Positions 8,242-16,921 of a stretch of DNA of 64,000 nt are shown here, piece after piece; positions within the stretch are counted from its first letter, which is position 1, and every line of letters starts with the position of its first letter. The translations under genes and the position numbers were made by a program. Below the pieces are notes generated by a model. It saw only the letters and a program-made list of their open reading frames with translations. It ran no database searches and was not told the origin of the DNA. Where the stretch lies: the NCBI GenBank assembly GCA_938017795.1, contig CALIJZ010000051.1, positions 27,767-91,766 on the forward strand, written 5' to 3'. The stretch comes from an uncultured Bacteriovoracaceae bacterium. GTDB taxonomy: Bacteria; Bdellovibrionota; Bacteriovoracia; Bacteriovoracales; Bacteriovoracaceae.

Positions 8242-8711
8242 ACCTGACACCAATTCATAGATACATTATTGAAAGCCTAAATAGTTCGAGCAAAAACTTC
8301 GAGGAACTCCTAATAGACTTAAAACTTGAAACAAACTATTTAAAAGAGACTTTAGTGAAGCTAATTTCTATCGATCTTTTAATCTATAAGGACAATAAAT
8401 ATTCAATTAAAGCATCAAATATAAATATAATTAAAAAGTTATTAACTCATAAAAAATCTAAGAACTATGAGATTAAGTCAATACTTGACAGTGCAAGGGA
8501 GCGATTCATAAATACTAATGACAGCTTAAATATTTCTAAGGTGTATTTAAGTAAAGATGATCTTGAAATGACAGAATCATTATTTAACCAGCTTCAATCT
8601 TTTCTTTCAAAGAGAACAACAAGCTCAAAAACAAAAAATATTAATTCAAAATATATATTCTACTGGGGAAATCAAACTTACTCAGATGTTTTAAAATTTC
8701 TTAATTCTTAG
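8238..8711 (+). CDS. Putative winged-helix regulator half, TIGR02147 (DUF4423)-like
   Basis: The product has 157 residues. Residues 1-55 look like a winged helix (LTPIHRYIIESLNSSSKNFE, then a two-stranded wing ending LIYKDNKYSI). The C-terminal part, with ARERFINTNDSLNISKVYLS, KDDLEMTESLFNQLQSFLSK and a terminal short strand, resembles the end of TIGR02147 proteins, which are common in Bdellovibrionota. That family assignment is inferred from pattern. The start is ATG at 8238, preceded by AGGGGAG and overlapping the upstream stop by ATGA; an earlier in-frame start at 8208 would overlap by 34 bases and lacks such a site. It is convergent with psd, overlapping it by 11 bases. Confidence 0.7.
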   Translation: MNLTPIHRYIIESLNSSSKNFEELLIDLKLETNYLKETLVKLISIDLLIYKDNKYSIKASNINIIKKLLTHKKSKNYEIKSILDSARERFINTNDSLNISKVYLSKDDLEMTESLFNQLQSFLSKRTTSSKTKNINSKYIFYWGNQTYSDVLKFLNS

Positions 8712-9618
8712 AACTCGCTATTTCTTGACCTAAACGAACCAATACCTCGGTTCCCTCTAATGTATTGGTTCTAATATCCTCAGAAATTTCCCATTTACCC
8801 GGTTCACCAAAGACAATTACAGTAGAACCGCCAAATAAAAAATATCCTTTCTCTTGCCCTCTTTTAAAAGCACTACTTTCATCATGGCTCTGAATAATCT
8901 TTCCAACACAAGTAGCTCCTACTTCTACAAAAGCAATCTTTCCAAAATTTTCAGTATCCAAAATGCTTACCCGTCTTTCATTGTCTTTCAATATCTTTGG
9001 CATCACTTTCAAGGCAAGAGGATTTACAGAATGTAGGGGGCCTCTTATAAAATATGATTTTAAATTATCTCCATTATCTGGATAATGGTATCTATGATAA
9101 TCGACAGGGCAAAGCCTTGCTATTAAAGCAGGTCCACCTTTAAAAAATTTTGAAAACTCATCATCTTCTAAAACTGAAGCAGCATTCCAAAGGTTTCCTT
9201 TAACCGGAAATAATGTATCTTTGTTTAAACTATTATATCCAAAGTATCGAGCTTCACAAAAAGCAGGCATTTGATTTTTTTCTTGAACAAATTCTCGAGA
9301 TCCCTCAGTAAACTTTCTTATAAAGAACTCGTTAAAACTCTTGTATGAATTTTCTTTTTTATCAGTGTTGATTGATCCACCTCTATATTGATTCATTTCA
9401 ATTTTAAATTTTTTTATAAATTCAGGAATCTTCTTAGCAGAAGCTTTTGAATCTTGAGTAAGTCCATATAAATATGAGATCACTTTTAAACTAATAATAA
9501 ATGATAAAATTTTTCCAAAAGGATTTTCATAAAAAAAACGCACTGCCCCATCACCATAGATTTTTTCAATCTTATGCGCCTGCTCATATCTATCGAAGTA
9601 TTTTATTTCTGCTGACAT
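8701..9618 (-). CDS. psd: Phosphatidylserine decarboxylase
   Basis: The enzyme makes phosphatidylethanolamine from phosphatidylserine at the inner membrane, using a pyruvoyl group generated by self-cleavage. The cleavage site is visible as FLFGGST: the protein would split between G264 and S265, giving a large beta chain and an alpha chain of about 40 residues. The family motif PVDYHRYHYP with H175 and H178 is present, as is VEVGATCVGKI. The length (305) is typical of the longer type. The start is ATG at 9618. It ends convergently against the TIGR02147-like gene. No phosphatidylserine synthase gene is adjacent. Confidence 0.93.
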   Translation of the reverse strand: MSAEIKYFDRYEQAHKIEKIYGDGAVRFFYENPFGKILSFIISLKVISYLYGLTQDSKASAKKIPEFIKKFKIEMNQYRGGSINTDKKENSYKSFNEFFIRKFTEGSREFVQEKNQMPAFCEARYFGYNSLNKDTLFPVKGNLWNAASVLEDDEFSKFFKGGPALIARLCPVDYHRYHYPDNGDNLKSYFIRGPLHSVNPLALKVMPKILKDNERRVSILDTENFGKIAFVEVGATCVGKIIQSHDESSAFKRGQEKGYFLFGGSTVIVFGEPGKWEISEDIRTNTLEGTEVLVRLGQEIASSKN

Positions 9619-9645
9619 GGCCTACCCCACTAAATTAACATTGTT

Positions 9646-9675
9646 TTGACAAATACTTTACTGAAAGCATGTAGA
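9646..9675 (+). promoter_or_regulatory. Possible sigma-70-type promoter of the HtrA-like gene
   Basis: A perfect -35 element TTGACA lies at 9646-9651. With an 18-base spacer the best -10 candidate is TGTAGA (9670-9675), which is weak. The position, about 50 bases upstream of the GTG start with AAGGAG in between, fits the HtrA-like gene. The -10 element is doubtful. Confidence 0.3.
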
Positions 9676-9724
9676 AGTATTATTTTACAGTGTTAATCTA
9701 ATCACGAATAAAGGAGAACAAAAA

Positions 9725-10810
9725 GTGAAAACTCTATACTTTTTTTTAATTTCAAGTTTTTTAATTAGCTCATCTAGTTATGCATTGTTTAATTCAAATG
9801 AAAACAAATTCTTACTTGAGTCTGAAAAAAGAAAAATTAAAGTCTATGAAAACGTAGTTCCTTCAGTTGTGAATATTACAAATTTAGCAAAGGTACCGGT
9901 TGGTGGAATCTTCTCAAGAAGTGTAGAAGAAATGCAGACCGGAATGGGAACAGGGTTTGTTTGGGATGGGCAAGGTCATATTGTAACTAACTACCATGTT
10001 GTTGCAGACAAAAGATCTAAATATTATGTTTCCTTTTATAATCATAAAGACAAAATAGAAGCAACTCTTGTAGGTCACGCTGAAAAATTAGATATAGCCG
10101 TTCTTAAAGTAAAGTTTCTACCTCCTGGGATTACACCGATCAATCCAGGAACCTCCAATAATTTAAAGGTTGGTCAAATGGCCATTGCTATCGGAAATCC
10201 TTTTGAACTAGATTATTCAATGTCTGTCGGAATTATCTCAGCACTTGGAAGAAAAATTAAAGGTGTTGGTGGAGTTGATATTCATGGAATGATTCAAACA
10301 GATGCTTCTATTAATCCTGGGAATTCAGGTGGCCCCTTGCTGAACTCTCAAGGGAAATTAATAGGAATGAACACTTTAATATATTCTAGATCTGGTTCAA
10401 GCTCTGGTTTAGGTTTTTCAGTTCCTGTTGACTCAATCACTAGAAGTGTTCCAGATATTATCAAATACGGTAAAATGATTACTCCTGCTCTTGGAGTCTT
10501 TCTTCTCGAAGATCACTTGATTAGATACTTTAAACAATATTATAAGGACTTAGATAACGGCGTCATGATTAAAGGAATCAGAAAAGGAAGTGGTGCTGAT
10601 GAAGCTGGTCTAGTAGGAATAAGGCAGACTAAAGCTGGTGAAGTATTTATGGGAGATTTGATTATGAGTATTGATGGCAATAGTGTGAAAAATATGAACG
10701 ATATTTACCATGTATTAAAGAAGAAAAAAATTGGCGATAGAGTAAAAGTTAAAGTGAAAAAATATGATGGAAAAATTAAAATTATTAAAGTGAGACTAGA
10801 GCCTTTATAA
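9725..10810 (+). CDS. HtrA/DegP-family periplasmic serine protease, one PDZ domain
   Basis: This is an exported or membrane-anchored trypsin-like protease for envelope protein quality control or regulated proteolysis. An N-terminal hydrophobic segment (about 4-20) ends in a possible signal-peptidase site. The catalytic triad is H91 (VTNYHVVADK), D123 (LDIAVLKV) and S201 (INPGNSGGPLLN). A single PDZ domain (about 255-355) follows, giving a DegS-like layout, although the N-terminus looks more like a cleavable signal. The start is GTG at 9725 with the ribosome site AAGGAG. A strong terminator follows the stop. Confidence 0.9.
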   Translation: MKTLYFFLISSFLISSSSYALFNSNENKFLLESEKRKIKVYENVVPSVVNITNLAKVPVGGIFSRSVEEMQTGMGTGFVWDGQGHIVTNYHVVADKRSKYYVSFYNHKDKIEATLVGHAEKLDIAVLKVKFLPPGITPINPGTSNNLKVGQMAIAIGNPFELDYSMSVGIISALGRKIKGVGGVDIHGMIQTDASINPGNSGGPLLNSQGKLIGMNTLIYSRSGSSSGLGFSVPVDSITRSVPDIIKYGKMITPALGVFLLEDHLIRYFKQYYKDLDNGVMIKGIRKGSGADEAGLVGIRQTKAGEVFMGDLIMSIDGNSVKNMNDIYHVLKKKKIGDRVKVKVKKYDGKIKIIKVRLEPL

Positions 10811-10841
10811 AAAAGAAAGTCTGATTTTTATCCTCAAAAAA

Positions 10842-10875
10842 AAAGGCGCTTAAAATATAAGCGCCTTTATTTTTA
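10842..10875. terminator. Bidirectional intrinsic terminator
   Basis: AAAGGCGCTTA (10842-10852) and TAAGCGCCTTT (10858-10868) form an 11-bp perfect stem with a 5-base loop. An A-run lies on the left and a T-run (TTATTTTT) on the right, so it can end both the plus-strand HtrA-like gene and the minus-strand secreted protease gene. Confidence 0.9.
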
Positions 10876-10910
10876 ATCTACTTAAAGTTTTTACAAACCC
10901 TAGGTTTTTA

Positions 10911-11867
10911 TTAAACGCCTGGAAGACCTTTAACATCTGTAACAAATGTTGACTCCTCTGCTGAGGTTTGATCATCATCTACTTTATTTGGTCTATAACA
11001 CATCTCTGACGAGTCATATACATAATCTCTTTTTCCTCTCACTAAAATACCCTCAACTTCACCAGAATCTTCATTAATAACAGCTGAACCAGAGTTTCCT
11101 CCAAAGGCATCAAGATTTGCATGAAAGTATCCACCAGTTCTAGCTACAACCGCTGCTCCATCTGCGATCTTTGTAGGTAAACCTGAAGGATGACCTATCA
11201 TTACAAGATTATCACCATCTCTTAATCGATTTATACCAAAGATTCCGCTTCTAGCTTTTTTTCTAAATTTTAAAGGTGTTCTACCAACAGCGCTTCTTGT
11301 TAACTCAACAAGAGCATAATCAAGTAACTTACTACCCTTATTTGTTATTGCATCTTTAGAAACTTTAAGACCTTTTCTCAGTAAAATATCATCCACTGTT
11401 CCTAATTCTCTAGAAACAATTTTCTTACAAGAATATATATTCTCATCAACTATTTTGTTTAACTCTCCAGTTACTTCATTCACACTGTAGTCAAAGACCC
11501 ATTTATACTTTTCAGTACAATCTTCTTCGCTAGTAATACAATGACCAGCTGTTAATAAAAGATTTTCTCCAACTAAAAACCCTGAACACATAGCTAGTGA
11601 AGGTTGGTCAGCAAATCTTTCGTCTTTACAGACATTATCACTAAGTTTGTCTTCTCCGAAAGAATAATAATCTTCTCCTGGAACTTTTAATAGGTCCTCA
11701 GCTTGGACCATTGCAGCTGTAGCTCTAGACCACTCAATCCACTGAGCTGGTACATCGCCGTTAAGGTCTTGTCTATGGTCTTCTCCATAGATAATTTTGT
11801 TTGAATCAACTCCAGCAAAAGCTGTAGTCATTAATAAAGATAAAATCAATCCTTTGATTAAATACAT
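10911..11867 (-). CDS. Secreted trypsin-like serine protease (S1 family)
   Basis: The 318-residue product begins with a clean signal peptide (MYLIKGLILSLLMTTAFA). It carries a full chymotrypsin-fold triad: H109 in LLTAGHC, D183 in DYALVEL, and S259 in FGGNSGSAV. Cysteines at 80, 94, 110, 117 and 147 suggest disulfides. The layout resembles the V8/trypsin-like peptidases exported by predatory and gliding bacteria. It is monocistronic: its 3' end meets the bidirectional terminator, and its start at 11867 has AAAGGAG upstream. The substrate is unknown; a prey- or envelope-directed role is inference. Confidence 0.88.
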   Translation of the reverse strand: MYLIKGLILSLLMTTAFAGVDSNKIIYGEDHRQDLNGDVPAQWIEWSRATAAMVQAEDLLKVPGEDYYSFGEDKLSDNVCKDERFADQPSLAMCSGFLVGENLLLTAGHCITSEEDCTEKYKWVFDYSVNEVTGELNKIVDENIYSCKKIVSRELGTVDDILLRKGLKVSKDAITNKGSKLLDYALVELTRSAVGRTPLKFRKKARSGIFGINRLRDGDNLVMIGHPSGLPTKIADGAAVVARTGGYFHANLDAFGGNSGSAVINEDSGEVEGILVRGKRDYVYDSSEMCYRPNKVDDDQTSAEESTFVTDVKGLPGV

Positions 11868-11941
11868 TAGAACTCCTTTCCAATTTATTTCAGTAAAAAA
11901 ATTATCTCAATTAATTTGCATATTTGAACACTAATACAATC

Positions 11942-13963
11942 TTACAGCCCTGCCCTTTTAAACAGAGCACTGGAATCGGGCATTGCTCCTTTAAACCTTT
12001 TATAAAGGGTTAGAGGATCTTCTGATCCACCTTTTTCTAAAATGTTTTCTTTAAAACTTGAGGCTTTTTCTTTATTAAAAATTCCAACTTTAATGAACTC
12101 TTCGAAAGCATCAGCATCTAACACCTCTGCCCATTTATAACTATAATACCCAGATGAATATCCCCCAGCAAATAAATGAGAAAAAGCAAAAGACATAGGA
12201 GAATTTGAATCTTTGTTTTGATAGAAGTTAAATCTAGTCATAAGATTTTTTTCATACTCTTCAATATTTAGATGTTCAATTTCTTGAGCTGACATTGAGT
12301 GAAGTTTTATATCTAAAAGAGAGAAACTCATTTGCCTTATTGTCGCCAAGCCTTCAAGGAACTGATTTGATTGTTTGATTTTCTTGATAATATCTTCTGG
12401 AATATTCTCACCAGTTTCAAAATGTCTTGCAAATAAGTCTAAACATTCTTTTTCTTTTACCCAGTTTTCCATAATCTGGGACGGTAACTCTACAAAGTCC
12501 CAATATACACTTGTTCCACTTACTGCTCTATAAGTACATTTACTGAGTAGACCATGTAAGGCGTGACCAAACTCATGATACAAAGTTAACACTTCATTAA
12601 AAGTTAGAAGTGATGGCTTAGATTCAGTGGGTTTTGTAAAGTTACAAACTATCGCAACGTGTGGCCTGTGAACCTTGCCTTTAAAAAGACCTTGATCAAA
12701 AAGATTTGTCATCCAAGCACCTTGCTTCTTAGTCGCCCTCGGATAAAGATCCACATAAAAAAGTCCTAAATATTGATCTTTTTCAAATACTTCATAAATC
12801 ATAACTTCTTCATGATACTTAGGAAGATCATCTCTTAATTTAAAATTCAGATCATAAAGTTTATTAGCAACTTCAAACATCCCACTCAAGCACTTCTCAA
12901 CCGAAAAGTATGGTCTCAATACTTCATCATTAAAACTTAGAACTTTTTGCTTGAGTATCTCAGAGTAATAATTATGATCCCACGGACTATAATCTTTTAT
13001 CCCATCTTCAAGAGCTAAATTTTCTAATTGTTCAAATTCTTTCTTGGCCGGTCCCATCGCTTTAGAAATAACTTCTTCAATGAAATTTAAAACAGTTTCT
13101 TCATTCTGGGCCATTCGTTTTTTTAAAGTGAAATCAACATGAGACCTAAACCCTAAAAGTTGAGATCTCTCGTTTCTTAGAGAAATTTCTTCTTTAATGA
13201 TTTCTTTATTATTAAAACCTTCTACTCTGCCGCGTTGTTTAAATACTATATTAAGTTTCTTTCTGGTCTCTCTATTTTTACAATACTTTAAAACAGGTAA
13301 AACAACTGGATAGTCCATTGTTAAAACATATCCTTCTTTATTTAACTCTTTGGCTTTTTTACTAGCTTGATTAATGACATGCTCTGGAACACCTTCAAGC
13401 TCACTTAAATTTGTAATTTCACAAGTCAAAGAATTAGATGATTGAAGAACATTATCTGAAAACTTTAGAGACAGCTCAGATAACTTTTTATTGATTTCTT
13501 TTAGCCTATCCTTTTTCTCTCCCTTCAAAAGAGCACCATTACGTACAAGGTCTGAATAGTACTTCTCGATTACTTTATCTTGCTCTAAAGTGAGTCCCTG
13601 ATTATCTTTATCTAAATATAGAGCTTTGATTTTTTCAAAGATTTCTTCATCCAAACTTATCTTGTTACTAAACTCTGTAAGAGTGGCACTAAATTCTTGA
13701 GACTTTTCTCTTAGTTCATCTGTGGCGTGAGCTGAATACATAGAATAGAAAATACTTGAAATATAATCTACGTCTTCACTAATTGAATCAAGATCTTCGA
13801 TCACTGACTTAAAGTTAATTTGAGTATTGGATTTGTAATCCTTGATTGCTTGATCCGCTTCTGAGATAGACTTTTTTAATGCTGGCAAATAATCTGATTC
13901 TTTAATATTTTGAAACTCAATCGCATTATGATTTTGATTAGATAGTTTTAATAACGCTTCCAT
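11942..13963 (-). CDS. prlC: Oligopeptidase A-type M3 metallopeptidase
   Basis: This cytosolic zinc endopeptidase degrades short peptides, including cleaved signal peptides. The product has 673 residues, all-helical in character, with the M3 zinc motif HEFGH (H463, E464, H467) and the third ligand region ELPSQIMENW. The substrate-loop motif SGTSVYWDFVELPSQ is intermediate between oligopeptidase A and Dcp, with the ELPSQ/ENW part closer to the former, hence the symbol. It lies 24 bp after the DtxR-like gene on the same strand and is probably cotranscribed with it. Confidence 0.88.
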   Translation of the reverse strand: MEALLKLSNQNHNAIEFQNIKESDYLPALKKSISEADQAIKDYKSNTQINFKSVIEDLDSISEDVDYISSIFYSMYSAHATDELREKSQEFSATLTEFSNKISLDEEIFEKIKALYLDKDNQGLTLEQDKVIEKYYSDLVRNGALLKGEKKDRLKEINKKLSELSLKFSDNVLQSSNSLTCEITNLSELEGVPEHVINQASKKAKELNKEGYVLTMDYPVVLPVLKYCKNRETRKKLNIVFKQRGRVEGFNNKEIIKEEISLRNERSQLLGFRSHVDFTLKKRMAQNEETVLNFIEEVISKAMGPAKKEFEQLENLALEDGIKDYSPWDHNYYSEILKQKVLSFNDEVLRPYFSVEKCLSGMFEVANKLYDLNFKLRDDLPKYHEEVMIYEVFEKDQYLGLFYVDLYPRATKKQGAWMTNLFDQGLFKGKVHRPHVAIVCNFTKPTESKPSLLTFNEVLTLYHEFGHALHGLLSKCTYRAVSGTSVYWDFVELPSQIMENWVKEKECLDLFARHFETGENIPEDIIKKIKQSNQFLEGLATIRQMSFSLLDIKLHSMSAQEIEHLNIEEYEKNLMTRFNFYQNKDSNSPMSFAFSHLFAGGYSSGYYSYKWAEVLDADAFEEFIKVGIFNKEKASSFKENILEKGGSEDPLTLYKRFKGAMPDSSALFKRAGL

Positions 13964-13987
13964 GGTTACCTCTTCTTAAATTAAATG

Positions 13988-14488
13988 TTATTTTAAATAT
14001 GTATCACCTTTTTGATCTTCGAGAAACTCATCTATAGATGAGTATTTTGCTAGATTGATGTTTGATGAAAATTCTCCAGCTTTGCCCTCTAAGATTTTTT
14101 TCATGAAACCAAAAAGTCCTGTTCTGGTCTCATTGCTTAAAAGATGCTCCATTAAACAAGAGTCTTTGTGTGCATACTCTTCACTAACTCCAATAAAATC
14201 TTTTAAAAAGTAAAAAAGTAGAGTTCTAGAGCTTAAGATTTTGTGAACTTCTTCATGCCCTTTATCAGATAAATTTAAAAATTTTGACTCATTTTCTTGA
14301 ATGAGGCTTCGTTTTTTTAAGTTATTTACTGCAGTTGAGACACTACCTTTTGTGAGGTTTAGATCTTTAGCTATATCAGTAACTCGTGCATATCCATTTA
14401 CTTCTTTTAGCTTATGAATGGTCAATAAATAATGAACCATTGAATGAGTGAGCTCATTTTCGTGAGTATGATGAATCTTTTTATCCAT
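13988..14488 (-). CDS. DtxR/MntR-family metal-dependent transcriptional regulator
   Basis: Residues 1-75 form a winged helix-turn-helix (VTDIAKDLNLTKGSVSTAVN, then KKRSLIQ). The following dimerisation and metal-binding helices have family-like spacing (HEEVHKILSSRTLLFYFLKD and the later DSCLMEHLLS). This is the short MntR-like form with no SH3 domain. A TTG at 14503 would add five residues; neither start has a clear ribosome site, and I chose ATG at 14488. It is followed by the M3 peptidase gene, so the peptidase may be metal-regulated or the regulator may simply be its neighbour. Mn versus Fe cannot be told. Confidence 0.8.
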   Translation of the reverse strand: MDKKIHHTHENELTHSMVHYLLTIHKLKEVNGYARVTDIAKDLNLTKGSVSTAVNNLKKRSLIQENESKFLNLSDKGHEEVHKILSSRTLLFYFLKDFIGVSEEYAHKDSCLMEHLLSNETRTGLFGFMKKILEGKAGEFSSNINLAKYSSIDEFLEDQKGDTYLK

Positions 14489-14642
14489 AGGTTGTTTTCG
14501 CAAACTTCTAGCCCATTGTAAATACTAAGGTTTTAAGAATTTATGCCACCTTTTTTTGTCACATTTTTCTACTTAAAGGCAACTAATTTCACTTAAAGCA
14601 CTATGGCCCAGTGATTCATCTTTTTAGGGTAAAATGTAATAT

Positions 14643-16322
14643 ATGAAGTTATTTATTAACATGTTCTTAATCTTTTCTTTAGCTAGTTTTAATGCCTTCT
14701 CAAATAATGAAGAATTAACCTTTGATGAGAGAAATCAACAGATTGCTGAAGAAGCATGTAAAGGAGAAGCTTTTAATGGAGATTGTACTCAAGAGCCAAC
14801 TTCAATTGTTGATCAACATGGTGCAACTGTAGTAAAAGCAGCCACTGGTGCTCTTACGATGTACGCCTGGAATACTTTAACAAAAGGTTTTTTTAAAAAC
14901 GTTATGAGTATTTTTAAATTTAAATTTAAACTACTTGAATCGCAAAAAAAGGAACTCGAAAACAAAGCTGCCTCGTTAGCTGAAAAAGGTAAAGGTCTTA
15001 CAAAAAATGGTGAGGATATAAAAAATAGCTCACAAATTGACAAAGATACTCAAAGTGAACTTTTAGATAAAAACGCAGATGATATAACCGCCAATGATAA
15101 AGCAATTAATAAAAACAATGAAGCTCTTCAAGCAAAACAACAAGAAAAAGTTGAAAAGAAAGGCAAAGTCTCTGCTACTCTTAGTAAAATTTGCGATCTT
15201 GCAGTGATAGGAAGTAATGCAGTCGTTGCAGGTTTGCAAGTTGTAAGAGAAAAAAAGATTGATGATAAATACTATAAAGCTAAGAACAAAAGTATACATG
15301 CAGAAGGCTTTTATGCAATGGCAAGGACTCATGAAGGAAAAAGAAAAGATCATAAGGCTCAGCACATAATTTTTACCGGTAGTACTATTTGTTATGGAGC
15401 AGCATTAACGATTGCTTTAATTCCTCCTAAAATTAATGTTGCAGAAGCTCGTAGAGCTGGAATAAGAATGGCCCTCTCTATTCCGTTAGCCCTAGCTTTT
15501 AGAGAGGTCAAGAAAGAGAGAGAAAAATTAAGAGATGCTTCAATGGATGCAATCAGCAAACTTGGGACTAAGTCAGTATGTGAACAAAATTCAAATTGTT
15601 TTTGCTCTCCTTCAATGAAAGATCATCCTGATTATAAGAATTTTTGCTTAGATTCAAATTTTGCGACAAATTCAGAAGGTGATAGTACTTCTTGCCTTGA
15701 TTCTAAAGGCAAACTTGATAGAAATTGCTCATGTCTAGCAACAAATTCTTGTTTTGATAATACGGTTCAACGCTATTTTGCTACTGTCAGTAATGATATT
15801 TTATCAAGAAATGCCAAAAACAAAATCCTGAGTGACATAAAAAATGTAGCAACTGGTCAGTATCAAAAAACTGAAACTTCTTTTGAGAAAGATCTAGCCT
15901 ACAGTAATAAAAAACTTGCTCAATTGGATTCATTAATAGAACCAACAAAAGTTCAAAACTCATCTTCATTCAATTCTGCAAAAGCTGCTGGTCTTCCAAA
16001 TAATATTGCAAGCTACTTCTCAAACGTTCCCCCAGAAGAACTAGCTCCAAGTGTTGCAAGCTCTTCATCTAATCGAAGTGATACTTATAGTGTCGGAGCT
16101 TCTGGTTCTACAAAAACCTCATCCAAGAAGCCAAGTAACTCAAATTATTTCTCAAATTTCATGAACGGAATGAATAAAAAAACTGCTTCAAAAGGTGGAG
16201 TAACACTTTCTAGGGGTATCGCTCAAAATGCTACTTCTAATGCAGCTATTCGAGCTAGCCATAACGGAATTTTTACAACTATCTCTGCTAGATACCAAAA
16301 AAGCTCTTACCGTTTAGAATAA
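14643..16322 (+). CDS. Exported protein of unknown function with coiled coil and Cys-rich segment
   Basis: The product has 559 residues with a signal peptide (about 1-20). After a short Cys-containing head come a Lys/Glu/Asn-rich coiled-coil-like stretch (about 95-185), two hydrophobic segments (around TGSTICYGAALTIALIPP and GIRMALSIPLALAF), a Cys-rich patch (about 313-380, with CEQNSNCFCS and CSCLATNSC), and a Ser/Asn-rich C-terminus. I recognise no family. The mixture of signal peptide, internal membrane segments and a low-complexity tail resembles other large unknowns of Bdellovibrionota. The ribosome site is weak (AGGG about 12 bases upstream). It is followed on the same strand by a small beta-barrel gene. 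Confidence 0.7.
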   Translation: MKLFINMFLIFSLASFNAFSNNEELTFDERNQQIAEEACKGEAFNGDCTQEPTSIVDQHGATVVKAATGALTMYAWNTLTKGFFKNVMSIFKFKFKLLESQKKELENKAASLAEKGKGLTKNGEDIKNSSQIDKDTQSELLDKNADDITANDKAINKNNEALQAKQQEKVEKKGKVSATLSKICDLAVIGSNAVVAGLQVVREKKIDDKYYKAKNKSIHAEGFYAMARTHEGKRKDHKAQHIIFTGSTICYGAALTIALIPPKINVAEARRAGIRMALSIPLALAFREVKKEREKLRDASMDAISKLGTKSVCEQNSNCFCSPSMKDHPDYKNFCLDSNFATNSEGDSTSCLDSKGKLDRNCSCLATNSCFDNTVQRYFATVSNDILSRNAKNKILSDIKNVATGQYQKTETSFEKDLAYSNKKLAQLDSLIEPTKVQNSSSFNSAKAAGLPNNIASYFSNVPPEELAPSVASSSSNRSDTYSVGASGSTKTSSKKPSNSNYFSNFMNGMNKKTASKGGVTLSRGIAQNATSNAAIRASHNGIFTTISARYQKSSYRLE

Positions 16323-16426
16323 GCAAATATCCAGTGAAATTCCTGTTAAGTCAGTTAATTAAAAGTTAACTACCTATCCTTTAATTATCAAATAGATAAA
16401 ACTTCTAAGTAACAACAAGGAGCTTT

Positions 16427-16921
16427 ATGCGTTTAATATTATTATTTCTTTCACTTCCTCTTCTATCTCAGGCTTACCCTATTATAGAAAAAAAATATTC
16501 TAATGAATTTGTTAACTCTTTCTCTGTTGAAAGTCTTTCATATCCAAATTCATCAAACTCTCAAGGCAGTAACTATGGTCTTGGAGTAGTTTATGAAAAA
16601 CAACTAAGCCATAAATATACTCTTGGCTTAGGCTATGACTTTGATCTCTACACATTAGAAAACTCAATACAATCAAGATTTAAAATTCAAAATAAGTACT
16701 ATTTTAGTGGAATGAATAGAAATTCATTCTACTCCCTTGCATCTCCAAAGATAAGTTTTCAAAAAAATCAAAAATCAAGGTTGAGTCTAGACCTAGGTTT
16801 TGGTTATCAATGGTTGTTTGGAAAAAAGAAGAACTACTCATTTAATGTTGGTGCTAATTCAAATATTAGAAAAGGAGAAATAAGTGTGTCACCAACACTT
16901 AGCTTTGGATTACGTTTCTAA
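16427..16921 (+). CDS. Small outer-membrane beta-barrel protein, unknown role
   Basis: The 164-residue product has a signal peptide ending near LLSQA. Amphipathic strands alternate throughout (for example YGLGVVYEKQLSHKYTLGLG and RLSLDLGFGYQWLFG), and the C-terminus ends in Phe (LSFGLRF), the usual signal for outer-membrane insertion. The ribosome site AAGGAGC lies 5 bases before the ATG. It has the size of an 8-stranded barrel. Its stop overlaps the convergent rpiB stop by 4 bases. Confidence 0.75.
   Translation: MRLILLFLSLPLLSQAYPIIEKKYSNEFVNSFSVESLSYPNSSNSQGSNYGLGVVYEKQLSHKYTLGLGYDFDLYTLENSIQSRFKIQNKYYFSGMNRNSFYSLASPKISFQKNQKSRLSLDLGFGYQWLFGKKKNYSFNVGANSNIRKGEISVSPTLSFGLRF

Noticed and set aside
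15063..15365. 100-codon minus-strand frame inside the 14643 gene
   Set aside because: It is the complement of a Lys/Asn-rich coding stretch, giving an artificial Phe/Ile/Cys-rich product with no start signal.
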